Assembly (NCBI GenBank): GCA_017550655.1
Contig: JAFZOK010000013.1
Coordinates: 248,001-312,000, forward strand
Length of the DNA stretch: 64,000 nt
From: Bacteroidales bacterium
Lineage (GTDB): Bacteria; Bacteroidota; Bacteroidia; Bacteroidales; UBA932
Direction of reading: 5' to 3'
In this document: in pieces, positions 18,673-27,036 of the stretch
Numbering within the stretch: position 1 is the first letter of the stretch
Layout: each line of letters begins with the position of its first letter
Made by a program: the position numbers and the translations under genes
Notes under the pieces: generated by a model
Database searches by the model: none
What the model was told of the DNA's origin: nothing
The model's input: only the letters and a program-made list of their open reading frames with translations

Positions 18673-19167
18673 ATGGATGTTGAACAGCTGAAGGTAGACG
18701 TGGATTTCATGATTCAGGCTCTGAAGGAAGCCCAGGCCGCAGCCGAGGAAGGCGAAGTGCCGGTTGGCTGCGTGATCGTTGCCAATGATGAAAAGGTGAA
18801 AGGAAAGAAGGCCGCGCCGGCCGGAAGGATCATTGCCCGGGCTCATAACCTCACGGAAACCCTCAAGGACCCTACGGCCCATGCGGAAATGCAGGCCATA
18901 ACCAGCGCCTCCGCATATCTGGGCGGAAAATACCTGGACAAATGCACCCTGTATGTAACGGTGGAACCGTGCCCTATGTGCGCCGCCGCCCTCAACTGGT
19001 CCCAGATCGGAAGGGTGGTCTACGGATGTGCAGACCCCAAGCGCGGAGCCTCCAAGTTTTCCCCTAACCTCTATCATCCGAAAACTGAAATTACCGGCGG
19101 CATCCTGGAAAAGGAATGCTCCCAGGTAATGACCGATTTCTTCTCCGCCAAACGCAAACTCAAGTAA
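18673..19167 (+). CDS. TadA-like nucleoside/tRNA adenosine deaminase
   Basis: 164 residues. Zinc-site motifs are HAE (H70, E72) and PCPMC (C100, C103) in a cytidine-deaminase fold, with the context AEMQAITSASAYLGGKYL. TadA members convert A34 of tRNA-Arg to inosine; related guanine or cytosine deaminases share this outline, so the exact substrate is open. Residues ~40-51 (EKVKGKKAAPAG) are longer than usual between the V-I-V strand and the I-I-A-R-A-H-N strand. It is followed by the tRNA-Gln promoter 6 nt after the stop. Confidence 0.85.
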   Translation: MDVEQLKVDVDFMIQALKEAQAAAEEGEVPVGCVIVANDEKVKGKKAAPAGRIIARAHNLTETLKDPTAHAEMQAITSASAYLGGKYLDKCTLYVTVEPCPMCAAALNWSQIGRVVYGCADPKRGASKFSPNLYHPKTEITGGILEKECSQVMTDFFSAKRKLK

Positions 19168-19173
19168 TTTTAT

Positions 19174-19181
19174 TACTTTTG
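19174..19181 (+). promoter_or_regulatory. -7 box (TACTTTTG) for tRNA-Gln
   Basis: TACTTTTG at 19174-19181 exactly matches TAnnTTTG and ends 12 nt before the mature tRNA 5' end. A -33 box would fall inside the end of the deaminase gene and is not evident. Confidence 0.55.
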
Positions 19182-19193
19182 CAGCCCAATCAC

Positions 19194-19264
19194 TGAGATA
19201 TGGTGTAATGGTAGCACAACAGATTTTGGTTCTGTTTGTCCAGGTTCGAATCCTGGTATCTCAA
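19194..19264 (+). tRNA. tRNA-Gln (anticodon TTG)
   Basis: A full cloverleaf can be drawn: acceptor TGAGATA/TATCTCA, D arm with AATGGTAGC, anticodon stem ACAGA/TCTGT around the loop TTTTGGT (anticodon TTG, reading CAA), variable loop TTGT, and T arm CCAGG-TTCGAAT-CCTGG. The discriminator is A19264; CCA is not encoded. The DUF5106 gene starts 18 nt later with no clear promoter, so it may be transcribed with the tRNA. Confidence 0.95.
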
Positions 19265-19281
19265 CAAATCTGAAAAGTTTT

Positions 19282-20283
19282 ATGAAGCGTCTTGTCATCG
19301 TAGCCCTTGCTCTGTTTTTCGTGACAGTTGAGGGTCTTTTTGTTTTATCCGGATGCAACAACGGCAGCCGCAAGGAGATGCCGTATCAGACAAACATTTT
19401 CCCCCAGGTTAAGGTTCCTCTTTCCATTTCTGCCGACAAGCGCCTGGCCGCGGAGTTTTCCGCACGCCATTATTGGGACGAGTTCCTCAGCGAAGACCGT
19501 CTTCTGAGGCTCTCTCCGGACGCTTCCGCCATTCTCGGAATAAGCCCGCAAATCTTTGAAGAGTCTTTCTCCGGATATGTGTCGCTGATAGAAAATGTGG
19601 ATGACACCATCGCCAAGAACAGCATGACACGCCTGGTGGACAGGGCGGTAAAGATGGCAGAAGACGGCTATCCGCTATTCTTCAGCCAGATTATGCAGAA
19701 CGGAGAGAAATACCTCTTTGATGCTCACTCGCCGTTTCTGGACGACGAACTTTATCTTCCGGTTCTGGCCGGCATTGAAAAATGCAAGGTTATTCCTGAC
19801 AGCGTAAAGCAGTCCTTCAGATACCAGGCAGACATCTGCAACAAGAACCGCGTAGGAACCACCGCCGCAGACTTCCGCTACACATCGCAGAGAGGCTCCT
19901 CCAACATGCACTCCATCAAGGCGGAATATCTTCTGATTTTCTTCAACGATCCGGACTGCCCGAACTGCCGCCAGGCCCTGGAGGTCATGAAGAAGTCTGA
20001 TGTAATTCTCAACATGGTTGGAATGGGAGTAATGAAGGTCCTGGCTGTTTCTCCGGGCGGAAAGAGCGAGCTCTGGGCAGAGCGCAGGGCGGACTTCCCT
20101 ATGGACTGGATCTATGCCTACGACCCAGTGGGAGAACTTAACCAGGGAACCATCTACACGCTCCGCACATCTCCGAGCATATACCTCCTGGACGAGAACA
20201 AGAACGTCATCATCAAAGACGCATCCCTTCCTCACTGCCTCAGGGTCCTCACCTCCATCAGCGAGCATTACGTCGCCATCTAA
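19282..20283 (+). CDS. DUF5106/thioredoxin-like lipoprotein
   Basis: 333 residues with a lipoprotein signal ending LSGC (Cys25). The N-terminal ~180 residues resemble DUF5106 (helical, HYWDEFLSEDRLL). A thioredoxin-like C-terminal domain has LLIFFNDPDCPNCRQAL, with a C226-x-x-C229 active site, and SPSIYLLDENKNVI. Such Bacteroidota proteins are thought to act as envelope thiol-disulfide proteins; the partner is unknown. The last ~50 nt of the gene and its stop are duplicated just downstream (20313-20393). It follows tRNA-Gln by 18 nt. Confidence 0.8.
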   Translation: MKRLVIVALALFFVTVEGLFVLSGCNNGSRKEMPYQTNIFPQVKVPLSISADKRLAAEFSARHYWDEFLSEDRLLRLSPDASAILGISPQIFEESFSGYVSLIENVDDTIAKNSMTRLVDRAVKMAEDGYPLFFSQIMQNGEKYLFDAHSPFLDDELYLPVLAGIEKCKVIPDSVKQSFRYQADICNKNRVGTTAADFRYTSQRGSSNMHSIKAEYLLIFFNDPDCPNCRQALEVMKKSDVILNMVGMGVMKVLAVSPGGKSELWAERRADFPMDWIYAYDPVGELNQGTIYTLRTSPSIYLLDENKNVIIKDASLPHCLRVLTSISEHYVAI

Positions 20284-20393
20284 CCAACGTTTAACATCCT
20301 TCTAGCACACCTCCCGCACGCCCTCAGAGTCATCACCTCCATCAGCGAGCATTACGCCATCTAAATAACGCTTAACGTTCAATCCAGCACACC
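20231..20393 (+). repeat. Imperfect 81-bp tandem duplication spanning the end of the DUF5106 gene
   Basis: Copy A (20231-20311) contains the last codons and stop of the DUF5106 gene; copy B (20313-20393) is noncoding. They share ACCTCCATCAGCGAGCATTA without change, then CCATCTAA, AACG, TTAAC and AGCACACC, with scattered substitutions and small gaps. This shows a local duplication that has since decayed. Confidence 0.75.
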
Positions 20394-20675
20394 CCGCCCT
20401 TCCCAACATCCCCGAAAGGCCCCATCCGACCGTTACCGCTAACAACGTCCGCAATCAAACAGTCCCACCTTCCGTCCTGTAACAACGTCCGCGATCCTTC
20501 GGGGCGATGGTGCTTTGTAACCCTCTGACTATCAAATGCTCCCAAAATAAGACCTTGCAAAAAGAATCTCTTATTTCAGGGGCCGCTGTGTATCAGCCGA
20601 TTACAAGACACCATCGCTGAGCACTCCACTTTCGAAAAAAATCTCTAACTTTAACCTGATTTTAAAAACTTGGTT
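20284..20675. other. 392-nt gene-free region with repeats
   Basis: Contents in order: copy B of the 81-bp duplication (20313-20393); two direct copies of TAACAACGTCCGC-N-ATC (20440-20456 and 20480-20496, 40 nt apart); the 114-nt inverted-repeat element (20504-20617); then ~58 nt of A/T-rich sequence before the C69 dipeptidase, with no convincing TAnnTTTG box. No gene is seen. Confidence 0.7.
20504..20617. repeat. 114-nt inverted-repeat element, copy 1
   Basis: Terminal arms GCGATGGTGCTTTGTAA (20504-20520) and TTACAAGACACCATCGC (20601-20617) pair at 15 of 17 positions. An internal stem AAATAAGA (20545-20552) pairs with TCTTATTT (20569-20576). A second element of exactly the same length lies at 35722-35835, with the same ends, an internal stem at matching offsets and many substitutions elsewhere. 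It contains no ORF. It could be a small non-autonomous mobile element or a structured RNA. Confidence 0.7.
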
Positions 20676-22256
20676 ATGAAAAAGATTCTTTTATTCTCGG
20701 CGATTTTATTCGGCATTTCCTTGAACGCAAACGGTCAGGCTTCTGGCAGCAAGGATGGCGGAAACGGCTTGTTTGCCAAGGGTTCTGCGATTGGACAAAA
20801 GACTGTGATAGACAGGCAGGGAGCGGATGTGACGGGAGAGAACTGCTTTGCGATTATTGCGGGTAAAAACGCCACGGTGGACGGCAGCGTTCTGTTTGCC
20901 CACAACGAGGACGATTCCGGAGAGCAGATGCTCAACGTCTATATCGTTCCGGCAGGAACCCAGCCTGCAGTTACTGATGGAGGACTCAAGATACCGGCCT
21001 CAATCGCAAACGGATATACAGACAAGCACGGTAACAAAAAGAACCATTTGAACGGCAAGTTCTTCTGGCTGGAATTTCCGGGAATGAGCGTGGCTGATGC
21101 GGCAATGAACCAGTGGGGCGTGGCAATCGCGTCTGACGGATGCCGCTCCAGGGAAGACAAGGACGACTTCACGGACGGAGGCATCCTCTATGACGTCAGG
21201 ATGAACGTGGCCAAGTACGCCCGCAGCGCAAGAGATGCGGCAAGAATCATCGGCGAGGCTGTTGAGCAGTACGGATACACCGGAAGCGGAAGAACCTATT
21301 CTGTCGCCGATCCTAACGAAGGATGGATTGTGGCAGTGGTCAAAGGCCGCCACTGGGTGGCACAGAGAGTTCCGGACGACAAGGTGATGGCCATCCCTAA
21401 CTACTACACGATTACAACGGTGGATCTTGAGGATAAGGATAACTTCATGGGAAGTCCGGACATTATCGAATATGCCATTAGCCGCGGCTGGTATGATCCT
21501 CATTCAAGGCAGGAATTCAACTTCAGGCTTGCGTATTCAGACCCTAAATCCCTTGACAGCGACGGCAACACAAAGCGCCACAAGGCTGTCATTGAATACA
21601 TCACCCAGGGAAACTACGAGTACAATCCGTTTTCCGTGGAGCCTATGTTCACTCCGGCAAAGAAGATGTCTGTCCAGGATATGATCAATATGCTTTCCAT
21701 CCACTTTGAGCCTGAAAAGCCAAAGGTAATTGAGGGCGCTCCTCCTAAGCGTGCCACAGGACAAGAGAATCCAAGTCACAGGGATGGCGTCTGCACTCAC
21801 GTGACCATCGTTTCCACCATCTTCCAGCTAAGAAACTGGATGCCGAAAGAGACCGGCTGCATAATGTGGATGTGCCCGGGAAGGCCTTGCGTAGAGCAAT
21901 ATGTTCCGTGGTATCTGGGAATGACAAAAGTTCCGGCAGGATGGAGCCGCTACGACGACTGGCAGGAGGCCGAGCAGCACCATTTCTCCGACTCTAAGAA
22001 CATGGAAAGAGAGTATCCGGAGCATCCTTACTGGTTCTTTGTAAAGCGTTGGTACAAAGTAAACTCAAACTACATCTATCACGAGAACGAGATTATCGGC
22101 CGTAACCGCAGCCAGCAGATCCGCATAAATGCAATGGCAAAAGAACTGGACGAGACCCTACCTAAGAAACTCACCAAGAAGAACCGCAATAAGACAGAAG
22201 AGGAGCTTAACAAGTTCACTGAAGATTTCTACAAGGAAATCATCTTCAAGAAATGA
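20676..22256 (+). CDS. C69-family dipeptidase (secreted)
   Basis: 526 residues from ATG 20676 (an upstream TTG-GTT is rejected). A signal peptide ends near ANGQ (residue 21). The catalytic region is ENCFAIIAGKNATVDGSVLF and AHNEDDSGE; C57 is the likely N-terminal nucleophile of this Ntn-hydrolase (PepD-type) family. WLEFPGMSVADAAMNQWGVAIA and EYPEHPYWFFVKRW fit the family. It probably cleaves dipeptides in the periplasm. About 35 residues separate the signal cleavage site from C57, which suggests a propeptide that must be removed. It overlaps ispE by 4 nt. Confidence 0.85.
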   Translation: MKKILLFSAILFGISLNANGQASGSKDGGNGLFAKGSAIGQKTVIDRQGADVTGENCFAIIAGKNATVDGSVLFAHNEDDSGEQMLNVYIVPAGTQPAVTDGGLKIPASIANGYTDKHGNKKNHLNGKFFWLEFPGMSVADAAMNQWGVAIASDGCRSREDKDDFTDGGILYDVRMNVAKYARSARDAARIIGEAVEQYGYTGSGRTYSVADPNEGWIVAVVKGRHWVAQRVPDDKVMAIPNYYTITTVDLEDKDNFMGSPDIIEYAISRGWYDPHSRQEFNFRLAYSDPKSLDSDGNTKRHKAVIEYITQGNYEYNPFSVEPMFTPAKKMSVQDMINMLSIHFEPEKPKVIEGAPPKRATGQENPSHRDGVCTHVTIVSTIFQLRNWMPKETGCIMWMCPGRPCVEQYVPWYLGMTKVPAGWSRYDDWQEAEQHHFSDSKNMEREYPEHPYWFFVKRWYKVNSNYIYHENEIIGRNRSQQIRINAMAKELDETLPKKLTKKNRNKTEEELNKFTEDFYKEIIFKK

Positions 22257-23113
22257 AGCAACTGACATTATTCCCGTCCGCCAAAATCAACATCGGACTG
22301 TATGTCTTTGAGAAAAGGGAGGACGGGTTCCACGAGATAGAAAGCATTTTCTTTCCGGTCTCTCCGGAAAACAGCAACCTTGAAGCGGACAAGCTGACGG
22401 TCAGCGTTTGCTCTTCCGAGAGCGAGGAGACACTTTTCTACACGGAAAACTATTCCGAAAAAGTCCGTATGATTGAGTGCGGACTGGACTATCCGGGATA
22501 CCCGCAGGACAACATCTGCGTAAAGGCTTATGAACTCCTGGATGCTGATTTCCAGCTTCCTCCGGCAGTGATTGTCCTGGAAAAGCACATTCCGGTGGGA
22601 GCAGGACTCGGCGGCGGAAGCAGCGACGGAGTCTGCACACTCATGGCCCTCAATGAGCTCTGCGATTTGAACCTTACGGAAACCCAGCTTCTGGACTATG
22701 CGGCAAAACTCGGCAGCGACTGCCCGTTCTTTGTCCACAACACCCCGATGCTGGTGACGGGCCGCGGAGAAATCCTCACCACGCTTGAAGAACCGGCAAA
22801 AGCCGCCCTGAAGAACATCGCCGAGAACTACCGCGTGGAGCTTGCTTTCTCGCCAGACTGCTTTGTTTCCACCAAGAAGGCCTATTCCATTGTTCCAAAA
22901 AGGAAGAAGGACGAGCCTATCCCTCATATGACGGAACTTGTAATGGAACCCGTAAATAACTGGCAGGAAAAAGTCATCAACGATTTTGAAGCGCCGGTAT
23001 TCAAGGAGTTCCCGCAGCTCCAGAAAGTCAAGGACTCTCTAAAAGAAATCGGAGCCGCATACGTGTCAATGACAGGCAGCGGCTCCGCAATCTACGGCTT
23101 TTTCAGGAAGTAA
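22253..23113 (+). CDS. ispE: 4-diphosphocytidyl-2-C-methyl-D-erythritol kinase
   Basis: 286 residues. The N-terminal FPSAKINIGLYVFEKREDGFHEIESIF and the ATP loop PVGAGLGGGSSDG (about residues 114-126) are diagnostic of IspE in the GHMP kinase family; SMTGSGSAIYGFF closes the fold. It phosphorylates CDP-methylerythritol in the non-mevalonate isoprenoid pathway. The start is in an ATGA overlap with the dipeptidase, so translation is coupled. It converges with parE with a 6-nt gap and no terminator between. Confidence 0.95.
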   Translation: MKQLTLFPSAKINIGLYVFEKREDGFHEIESIFFPVSPENSNLEADKLTVSVCSSESEETLFYTENYSEKVRMIECGLDYPGYPQDNICVKAYELLDADFQLPPAVIVLEKHIPVGAGLGGGSSDGVCTLMALNELCDLNLTETQLLDYAAKLGSDCPFFVHNTPMLVTGRGEILTTLEEPAKAALKNIAENYRVELAFSPDCFVSTKKAYSIVPKRKKDEPIPHMTELVMEPVNNWQEKVINDFEAPVFKEFPQLQKVKDSLKEIGAAYVSMTGSGSAIYGFFRK

Positions 23114-23119
23114 CTCACT

Positions 23120-23419
23120 TTACTGCATATGCCGCCTGTAATCCATTCTCTCGTGGAGAATGCGGATTATTCTAGCGTTTCCGTTTGTTAGTATCCTGAA
23201 AAAGATAATGTGCTTTCCCGAATGGAATCCGCGATACCCTTTTCGAACATAGTCATACGATTGGCCCGTTACTGCCGGATTTTTCGCAATTTCCGTAAGG
23301 GCGGCCATTAATTGTTCGACATAATTATCTGCCTGGTTTTCAGACCAGACGTCATATGTATAGTTCCAGATTTCAACAAGATCTTTCTGGGCTTTTTCGG
23401 TAATGATATAATCAGCCAT
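23120..23419 (-). CDS. parE: ParE-family toxin
   Basis: 99 residues with the RelE/ParE superfamily outline: YIITEKAQKDLVEIWNYTYD, then a helix with NYVEQLMAALTEIAKNP, the YRGFHSGKHIIFF strand and ARIIRILHERMDYRRHM. ParE toxins poison DNA gyrase. It follows and overlaps parD by 8 nt, the usual antitoxin-first order. It forms a compact module inserted between ispE and the AGCS symporter gene. Confidence 0.92.
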   Translation of the reverse strand: MADYIITEKAQKDLVEIWNYTYDVWSENQADNYVEQLMAALTEIAKNPAVTGQSYDYVRKGYRGFHSGKHIIFFRILTNGNARIIRILHERMDYRRHMQ

Positions 23420-23666
23420 TTTTTGCTTTCCTCCCCTCTTTCAAACCCCTCAAAAATGACTCTGGATCAAAATCTTTTACATCAGCGCTAGCTTCTCCTT
23501 CCTCGAGAGCAGATCTCAATGCTTTCAAACGGGCTTCATCTTCCTCAAGTCGACGAAGAGCAGCCCGGACCACCTCGCTGGCATTATTATAACGCCCTGT
23601 TTCTATGCTGGATTTTATAAAATCCTCATAGTGCTGTCCTAAAGCAACAGTTACTGTTCTTCCCAT
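23412..23666 (-). CDS. parD: ParD-family antitoxin
   Basis: 84 residues from the ATG at 23666-23664 (MGRTVTVALGQHYEDFIKSS), with ribbon-helix-helix and YNNASEVVRAALRRLEEDE, then an acidic C-terminal tail that would wrap ParE. A longer frame upstream runs into the symporter gene and is rejected. Promoter and perfect operator dyad lie directly upstream, so autorepression is likely. Confidence 0.92.
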   Translation of the reverse strand: MGRTVTVALGQHYEDFIKSSIETGRYNNASEVVRAALRRLEEDEARLKALRSALEEGEASADVKDFDPESFLRGLKEGRKAKNG

Positions 23667-23686
23667 AATGTTTTCTTTATGCAGCA

Positions 23687-23717
23687 CAAATGTAAGAATA
23701 TTTCTTACAAATACAAA
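23687..23717 (-). promoter_or_regulatory. parDE promoter with operator dyad
   Basis: Minus strand: TTTG at 23717-23714, a 19-nt spacer, TACATTTG at 23694-23687, then parD 20 nt on. A perfect dyad TGTAAGAA-TAT-TTCTTACA (23691-23709) covers the spacer and the edge of the -7 box, where a bound ParD-ParE complex would block RNA polymerase. Confidence 0.8.
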
Positions 23718-23721
23718 TTGA

Positions 23722-25218
23722 TTATTCCCAGCAGTCGATATCCACGTCCGGAAGCTGAGAACGTTTGAAAGAAGGGTCCTTCCCTTCCTTTTTCTGCTTA
23801 CGGTAATCTTTAAGAAGACGGAAGGCGTATTTCCCGAGCTGGACAATCGCGAATATGTTCACAAGTGTCAGGAACGCCATGCAGATATCCCCTACTGTCC
23901 ACACATAATCCAGTGAAGCGCAGGCTCCCACGAAAACCACCAATCCCCCGGACAAGGCCCTGAATAGCCACAATATCCAGCGGTGACGGTCTTTGGTCAA
24001 GAATCTTATGTTAGCTTCTCCATAATAGTAGTTTCCGATTATGCTGGAGAAGGCAAAAAGGAAAATGGCCGCAGCAATGAAGAACGTTCCGAATTTGCCT
24101 ATTTCGCTTTCCAGTGCCGCCTGGGTAAGTGCTATTCCGCTCAGGTCTCCCGATGTGTGGGTTCCGCTGAAAAGTATGATGAAGGCGGTGCAGCTGCAAA
24201 CTACAAGAGTATCCACAAATACCCCGAGAGCCTGCATAAGACCCTGCTTTACAGGATGCGACACGTCTGCTGTTGCCGCAACGTTAGGAGCGGATCCTTC
24301 TCCAGCCTCGTTGGAGAAAAGTCCCCTCTTGATTCCTATCATCATCGTGGCTCCAAGTCCGCCGCCGGCGACCTGGCCGATTCCGAAAGCATTCTCAAAG
24401 ATGAGGGAAAATACAGAAGGTATGAGGTCTATGTGCCTGACAAGGACAAACAGTGCCAGGGCGAGATAGGCAAGAGCCATAACCGGAACCAGAATGCCGC
24501 TTACCTTGGCGATTCTCTTTATGCCTCCGAAGACAACCGTAAACGAGAGAAGTGCCAGAACCGCCCCCACCAGAACCTTTCCGGCGGAAACGGAGAAGCC
24601 AAGGATATTTACCTGATAAGGCAATATCTCGTTCAGATTGAAGGCAACCACCATTGCATCACCGATAGTGTTGCTCTGGATAGAGTTATAGGACAGTCCG
24701 AAGGTTATTGTCAAAAGAACAGCGAACAACGCTGCTATATAAGGATTCTTCAAACCCCGGCGTATGTAATATGCCGGTCCGCCTATAAAGCCTCCCTCTG
24801 ATTTCTGCTTGAAAAGCTGGGCCAGGGTTGCCTCCACAAAAGCCGTTGCAGATCCTATAATCGCGATTACCCACATCCAGAAAATGGCGCCCGGACCGCC
24901 CACCGCGATGGCTATCGCCACTCCGGCAAGGTTTCCCGTTCCAACGCTGGACGCCAGAGACACCGCAAATGCCTGGAAAGATGATATCTTCCTTTTATTG
25001 CCGGCGATAGCCCTTTCCTTGTCTATATCCCTGTATCCGCTCTTGCCGCTTCCGCCAAGCAGACGGAACATCTCCCTCAGCATACGGAACTGGACGCCGC
25101 GTGTTCTCAGCGTGAACCAGACGGCGCAGGCCAGCAGCACGGCCACCAGGACATAGGTCCAGAGGACATCGTTAAACTTGCCAAGGGTTTCTGACAATGT
25201 GAGAAAACGGTAAATCAT
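23722..25218 (-). CDS. Alanine/glycine:cation symporter (AGCS family)
   Basis: 498 residues, a polytopic inner-membrane protein. Family segments include FTLRTRGVQFRMLREMFRLL, SSVGTGNLAGVAIAIAVGGPG, GGPAYYIRRGLKN, GLFSNEAGEGSAPNVAATAD and FSSIIGNYYYGEANIRFL. The family imports alanine or glycine with Na+ or H+. It follows the 178-residue lipoprotein gene by 25 nt in the tyrS-rbfA-permease chain. The ParDE promoter overlaps its 3' end region. Confidence 0.93.
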   Translation of the reverse strand: MIYRFLTLSETLGKFNDVLWTYVLVAVLLACAVWFTLRTRGVQFRMLREMFRLLGGSGKSGYRDIDKERAIAGNKRKISSFQAFAVSLASSVGTGNLAGVAIAIAVGGPGAIFWMWVIAIIGSATAFVEATLAQLFKQKSEGGFIGGPAYYIRRGLKNPYIAALFAVLLTITFGLSYNSIQSNTIGDAMVVAFNLNEILPYQVNILGFSVSAGKVLVGAVLALLSFTVVFGGIKRIAKVSGILVPVMALAYLALALFVLVRHIDLIPSVFSLIFENAFGIGQVAGGGLGATMMIGIKRGLFSNEAGEGSAPNVAATADVSHPVKQGLMQALGVFVDTLVVCSCTAFIILFSGTHTSGDLSGIALTQAALESEIGKFGTFFIAAAIFLFAFSSIIGNYYYGEANIRFLTKDRHRWILWLFRALSGGLVVFVGACASLDYVWTVGDICMAFLTLVNIFAIVQLGKYAFRLLKDYRKQKKEGKDPSFKRSQLPDVDIDCWE

Positions 25219-25243
25219 TGCCGGCTGTTAAATCGCGGAGAAA

Positions 25244-25780
25244 CTATTTGCTGGATGCTTCGTGCTCCTTGATAGCCTCAAAATAGGCCTCTTTGGAGTT
25301 GTTCACGTCGTCTATAAGCCACTTGCCGTCGCGGAGAATAAGCTTCAGGGTGCGGAACTCGGTGCCCTCCATTCCATCACCTGCATCCCTGCAGCCGAGA
25401 GCGGCTTCTGCCTTTATGTGTGCATAATCCTGAATCTTGAATTCTGCCGGATCTGTAAGGCTCAGCGATCTCAATTCCTGAATACTGCCCAGGCACCAGA
25501 GAGCGTCTCCGTCTGAGAACTCGCAGAGTTTAGTGCAGGCGTCATAATAATCAGGAGTGAAATTATCCTTAGACCAGAACTGGTCACCGGACATATCCAC
25601 AAACTTTCCGTTGATAGAATCAAAGAGAGCAAGCGTGTCTATAGGCTGGGCTTCAGGCTGTGCCTCTGTCTGCTCGGTAACGGTTGCATTGTTCTCGGGC
25701 TCTGTGGATTTGTTCTCGTTGGCGTTCTTGCAGGAGAATGCAAAAGCTGCCACAATCATAAGGGCAAAAATCTTTTTCAT
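25244..25780 (-). CDS. Lipoprotein of unknown function
   Basis: 178 residues. The lipoprotein signal ends AFSC (Cys17), followed by a Glu/Gln/Pro/Thr-rich linker (ENKSTEPENNATVTEQTEAQ) and a compact domain with YDACTKLCEF, LWCLGSIQEL and LKLILRDGKWLIDD. The last segment resembles DUF3828-type domains that often end in a DGKWLID strand. Four Cys in the mature domain may form disulfides. Located between the permease (12 nt upstream) and the symporter; probably in the same transcript. Function not known. Confidence 0.75.
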   Translation of the reverse strand: MKKIFALMIVAAFAFSCKNANENKSTEPENNATVTEQTEAQPEAQPIDTLALFDSINGKFVDMSGDQFWSKDNFTPDYYDACTKLCEFSDGDALWCLGSIQELRSLSLTDPAEFKIQDYAHIKAEAALGCRDAGDGMEGTEFRTLKLILRDGKWLIDDVNNSKEAYFEAIKEHEASSK

Positions 25781-25792
25781 AGTATTACGTGT

Positions 25793-27019
25793 TTAATTAT
25801 CTTGTCTTTTTGAACGTATGCTTCTTGCTGGAATATAGGCCATTATCAGACCTATTACCGCCACGCTGAACAGTGTCAGGATCACATCGGAGACCTTCAC
25901 CACCACAGGATACCAGCTGATGACAAAATTCCCCGGAAGCGGTATCAGATGGAACCGGTGCTGGATCCAGCAGAGCACAAGCCCAATAGCCACTCCCACA
26001 ACTGCCCCCACCATGCAGATCAGCCATCCGTGCAGGACAAAACTCTTCCTGACGGATCCGTTTGTCATACCCAGAGCCTTGTATGTCTCAATGTCTTCCT
26101 TCTTCTCGATTATCAGCATTGAAAGGCTTGCAAGTATGTTCACCGATATGATTATCACCACAAACAGAAGTATCATATAGATGGCGAACTTCTCCGCTTT
26201 CATCATCTTGTATATGGTCTCGTTCTGCTGATATCTGTCCTTCAGAACAAAGTCATCGCCGAGAATGGACTTGATTTCCTTCATCAGCGGTTTCTGGTTC
26301 TTGTCCGTCGCAAAATACACTTCCAGGCGGGAGCATTCCCCCTCCTCCGTCTCCATCAGTTCCCTTGCAAGGCTGTCCGGAATGTAAACCGTTCCCTTGT
26401 CCTCAGCGGATGACAGGCTAATGATTCCGGCAGGGCGGATTTCCAGACTCAGCAGGCTGCTTTGCGGCATCACCAGAGATATGTCTTCCGTCCTGGACGG
26501 CAGATAGATTTCCAGCGGAGTGGAGAACTGCGGCCTCAGCATCATCGTGGTTGCAAGATTCTCCTCCACCACAGCCCTTGGCAAATCGCCGAAGAAAAAC
26601 TCAAAGTCCCCGTCTACGGTCTTGTCCTGCAGCCTCTCCAGGTTCTCATACCCCCGCGGCACTCCCTTGATCTTGGCAATGGACTGCACTACATCGTACT
26701 GCACATATACAGTTTCTTCCAGAACAGGAAACACCTCAGCGCTTCCGGAAGATGAAATCTTCTTTATCGCTGAGGAAACAGGCTCCCCTCCAAGATTGAT
26801 TGTCTTGCCCTTGGCGGGCGTTATCACATAATCCGGTATGTAGCTGTTGTAGGATGATTCAACGATCTTGTCGAATCCGTTATAGACAGAAAGTATGACT
26901 ATCAGCGCCATGCATCCGATTCCTATAGCCACTGCGCTCACAACGGATATGATGTTTATCACATTGCGGTGCGCCTTTGAGAAAAGGTATCTCCGGGCTA
27001 TGAACGACGGAAGGTGCAT
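25793..27019 (-). CDS. LolC/LolE-like ABC transporter permease
   Basis: 408 residues with the MacB/FtsX layout: one N-terminal helix (VINIISVVSAVAIGIGCMAL), a ~230-residue periplasmic domain, then three helices (FAIYMILLFVVIIISVNIL, WLICMVGAVVGVAIGLVLCW, ILTLFSVAVIGLIMAYIPA). The start MHLPSFIARRYLFSKAHRNVINIIS is typical of Bacteroidota FtsX-like/LolE proteins that move lipoproteins toward the outer membrane. No ATPase gene is adjacent. It follows rbfA by 17 nt, a common arrangement in the phylum. Confidence 0.85.
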   Translation of the reverse strand: MHLPSFIARRYLFSKAHRNVINIISVVSAVAIGIGCMALIVILSVYNGFDKIVESSYNSYIPDYVITPAKGKTINLGGEPVSSAIKKISSSGSAEVFPVLEETVYVQYDVVQSIAKIKGVPRGYENLERLQDKTVDGDFEFFFGDLPRAVVEENLATTMMLRPQFSTPLEIYLPSRTEDISLVMPQSSLLSLEIRPAGIISLSSAEDKGTVYIPDSLARELMETEEGECSRLEVYFATDKNQKPLMKEIKSILGDDFVLKDRYQQNETIYKMMKAEKFAIYMILLFVVIIISVNILASLSMLIIEKKEDIETYKALGMTNGSVRKSFVLHGWLICMVGAVVGVAIGLVLCWIQHRFHLIPLPGNFVISWYPVVVKVSDVILTLFSVAVIGLIMAYIPARSIRSKRQDN

Positions 27020-27036
27020 ATCATTGTCTTCAGCGA

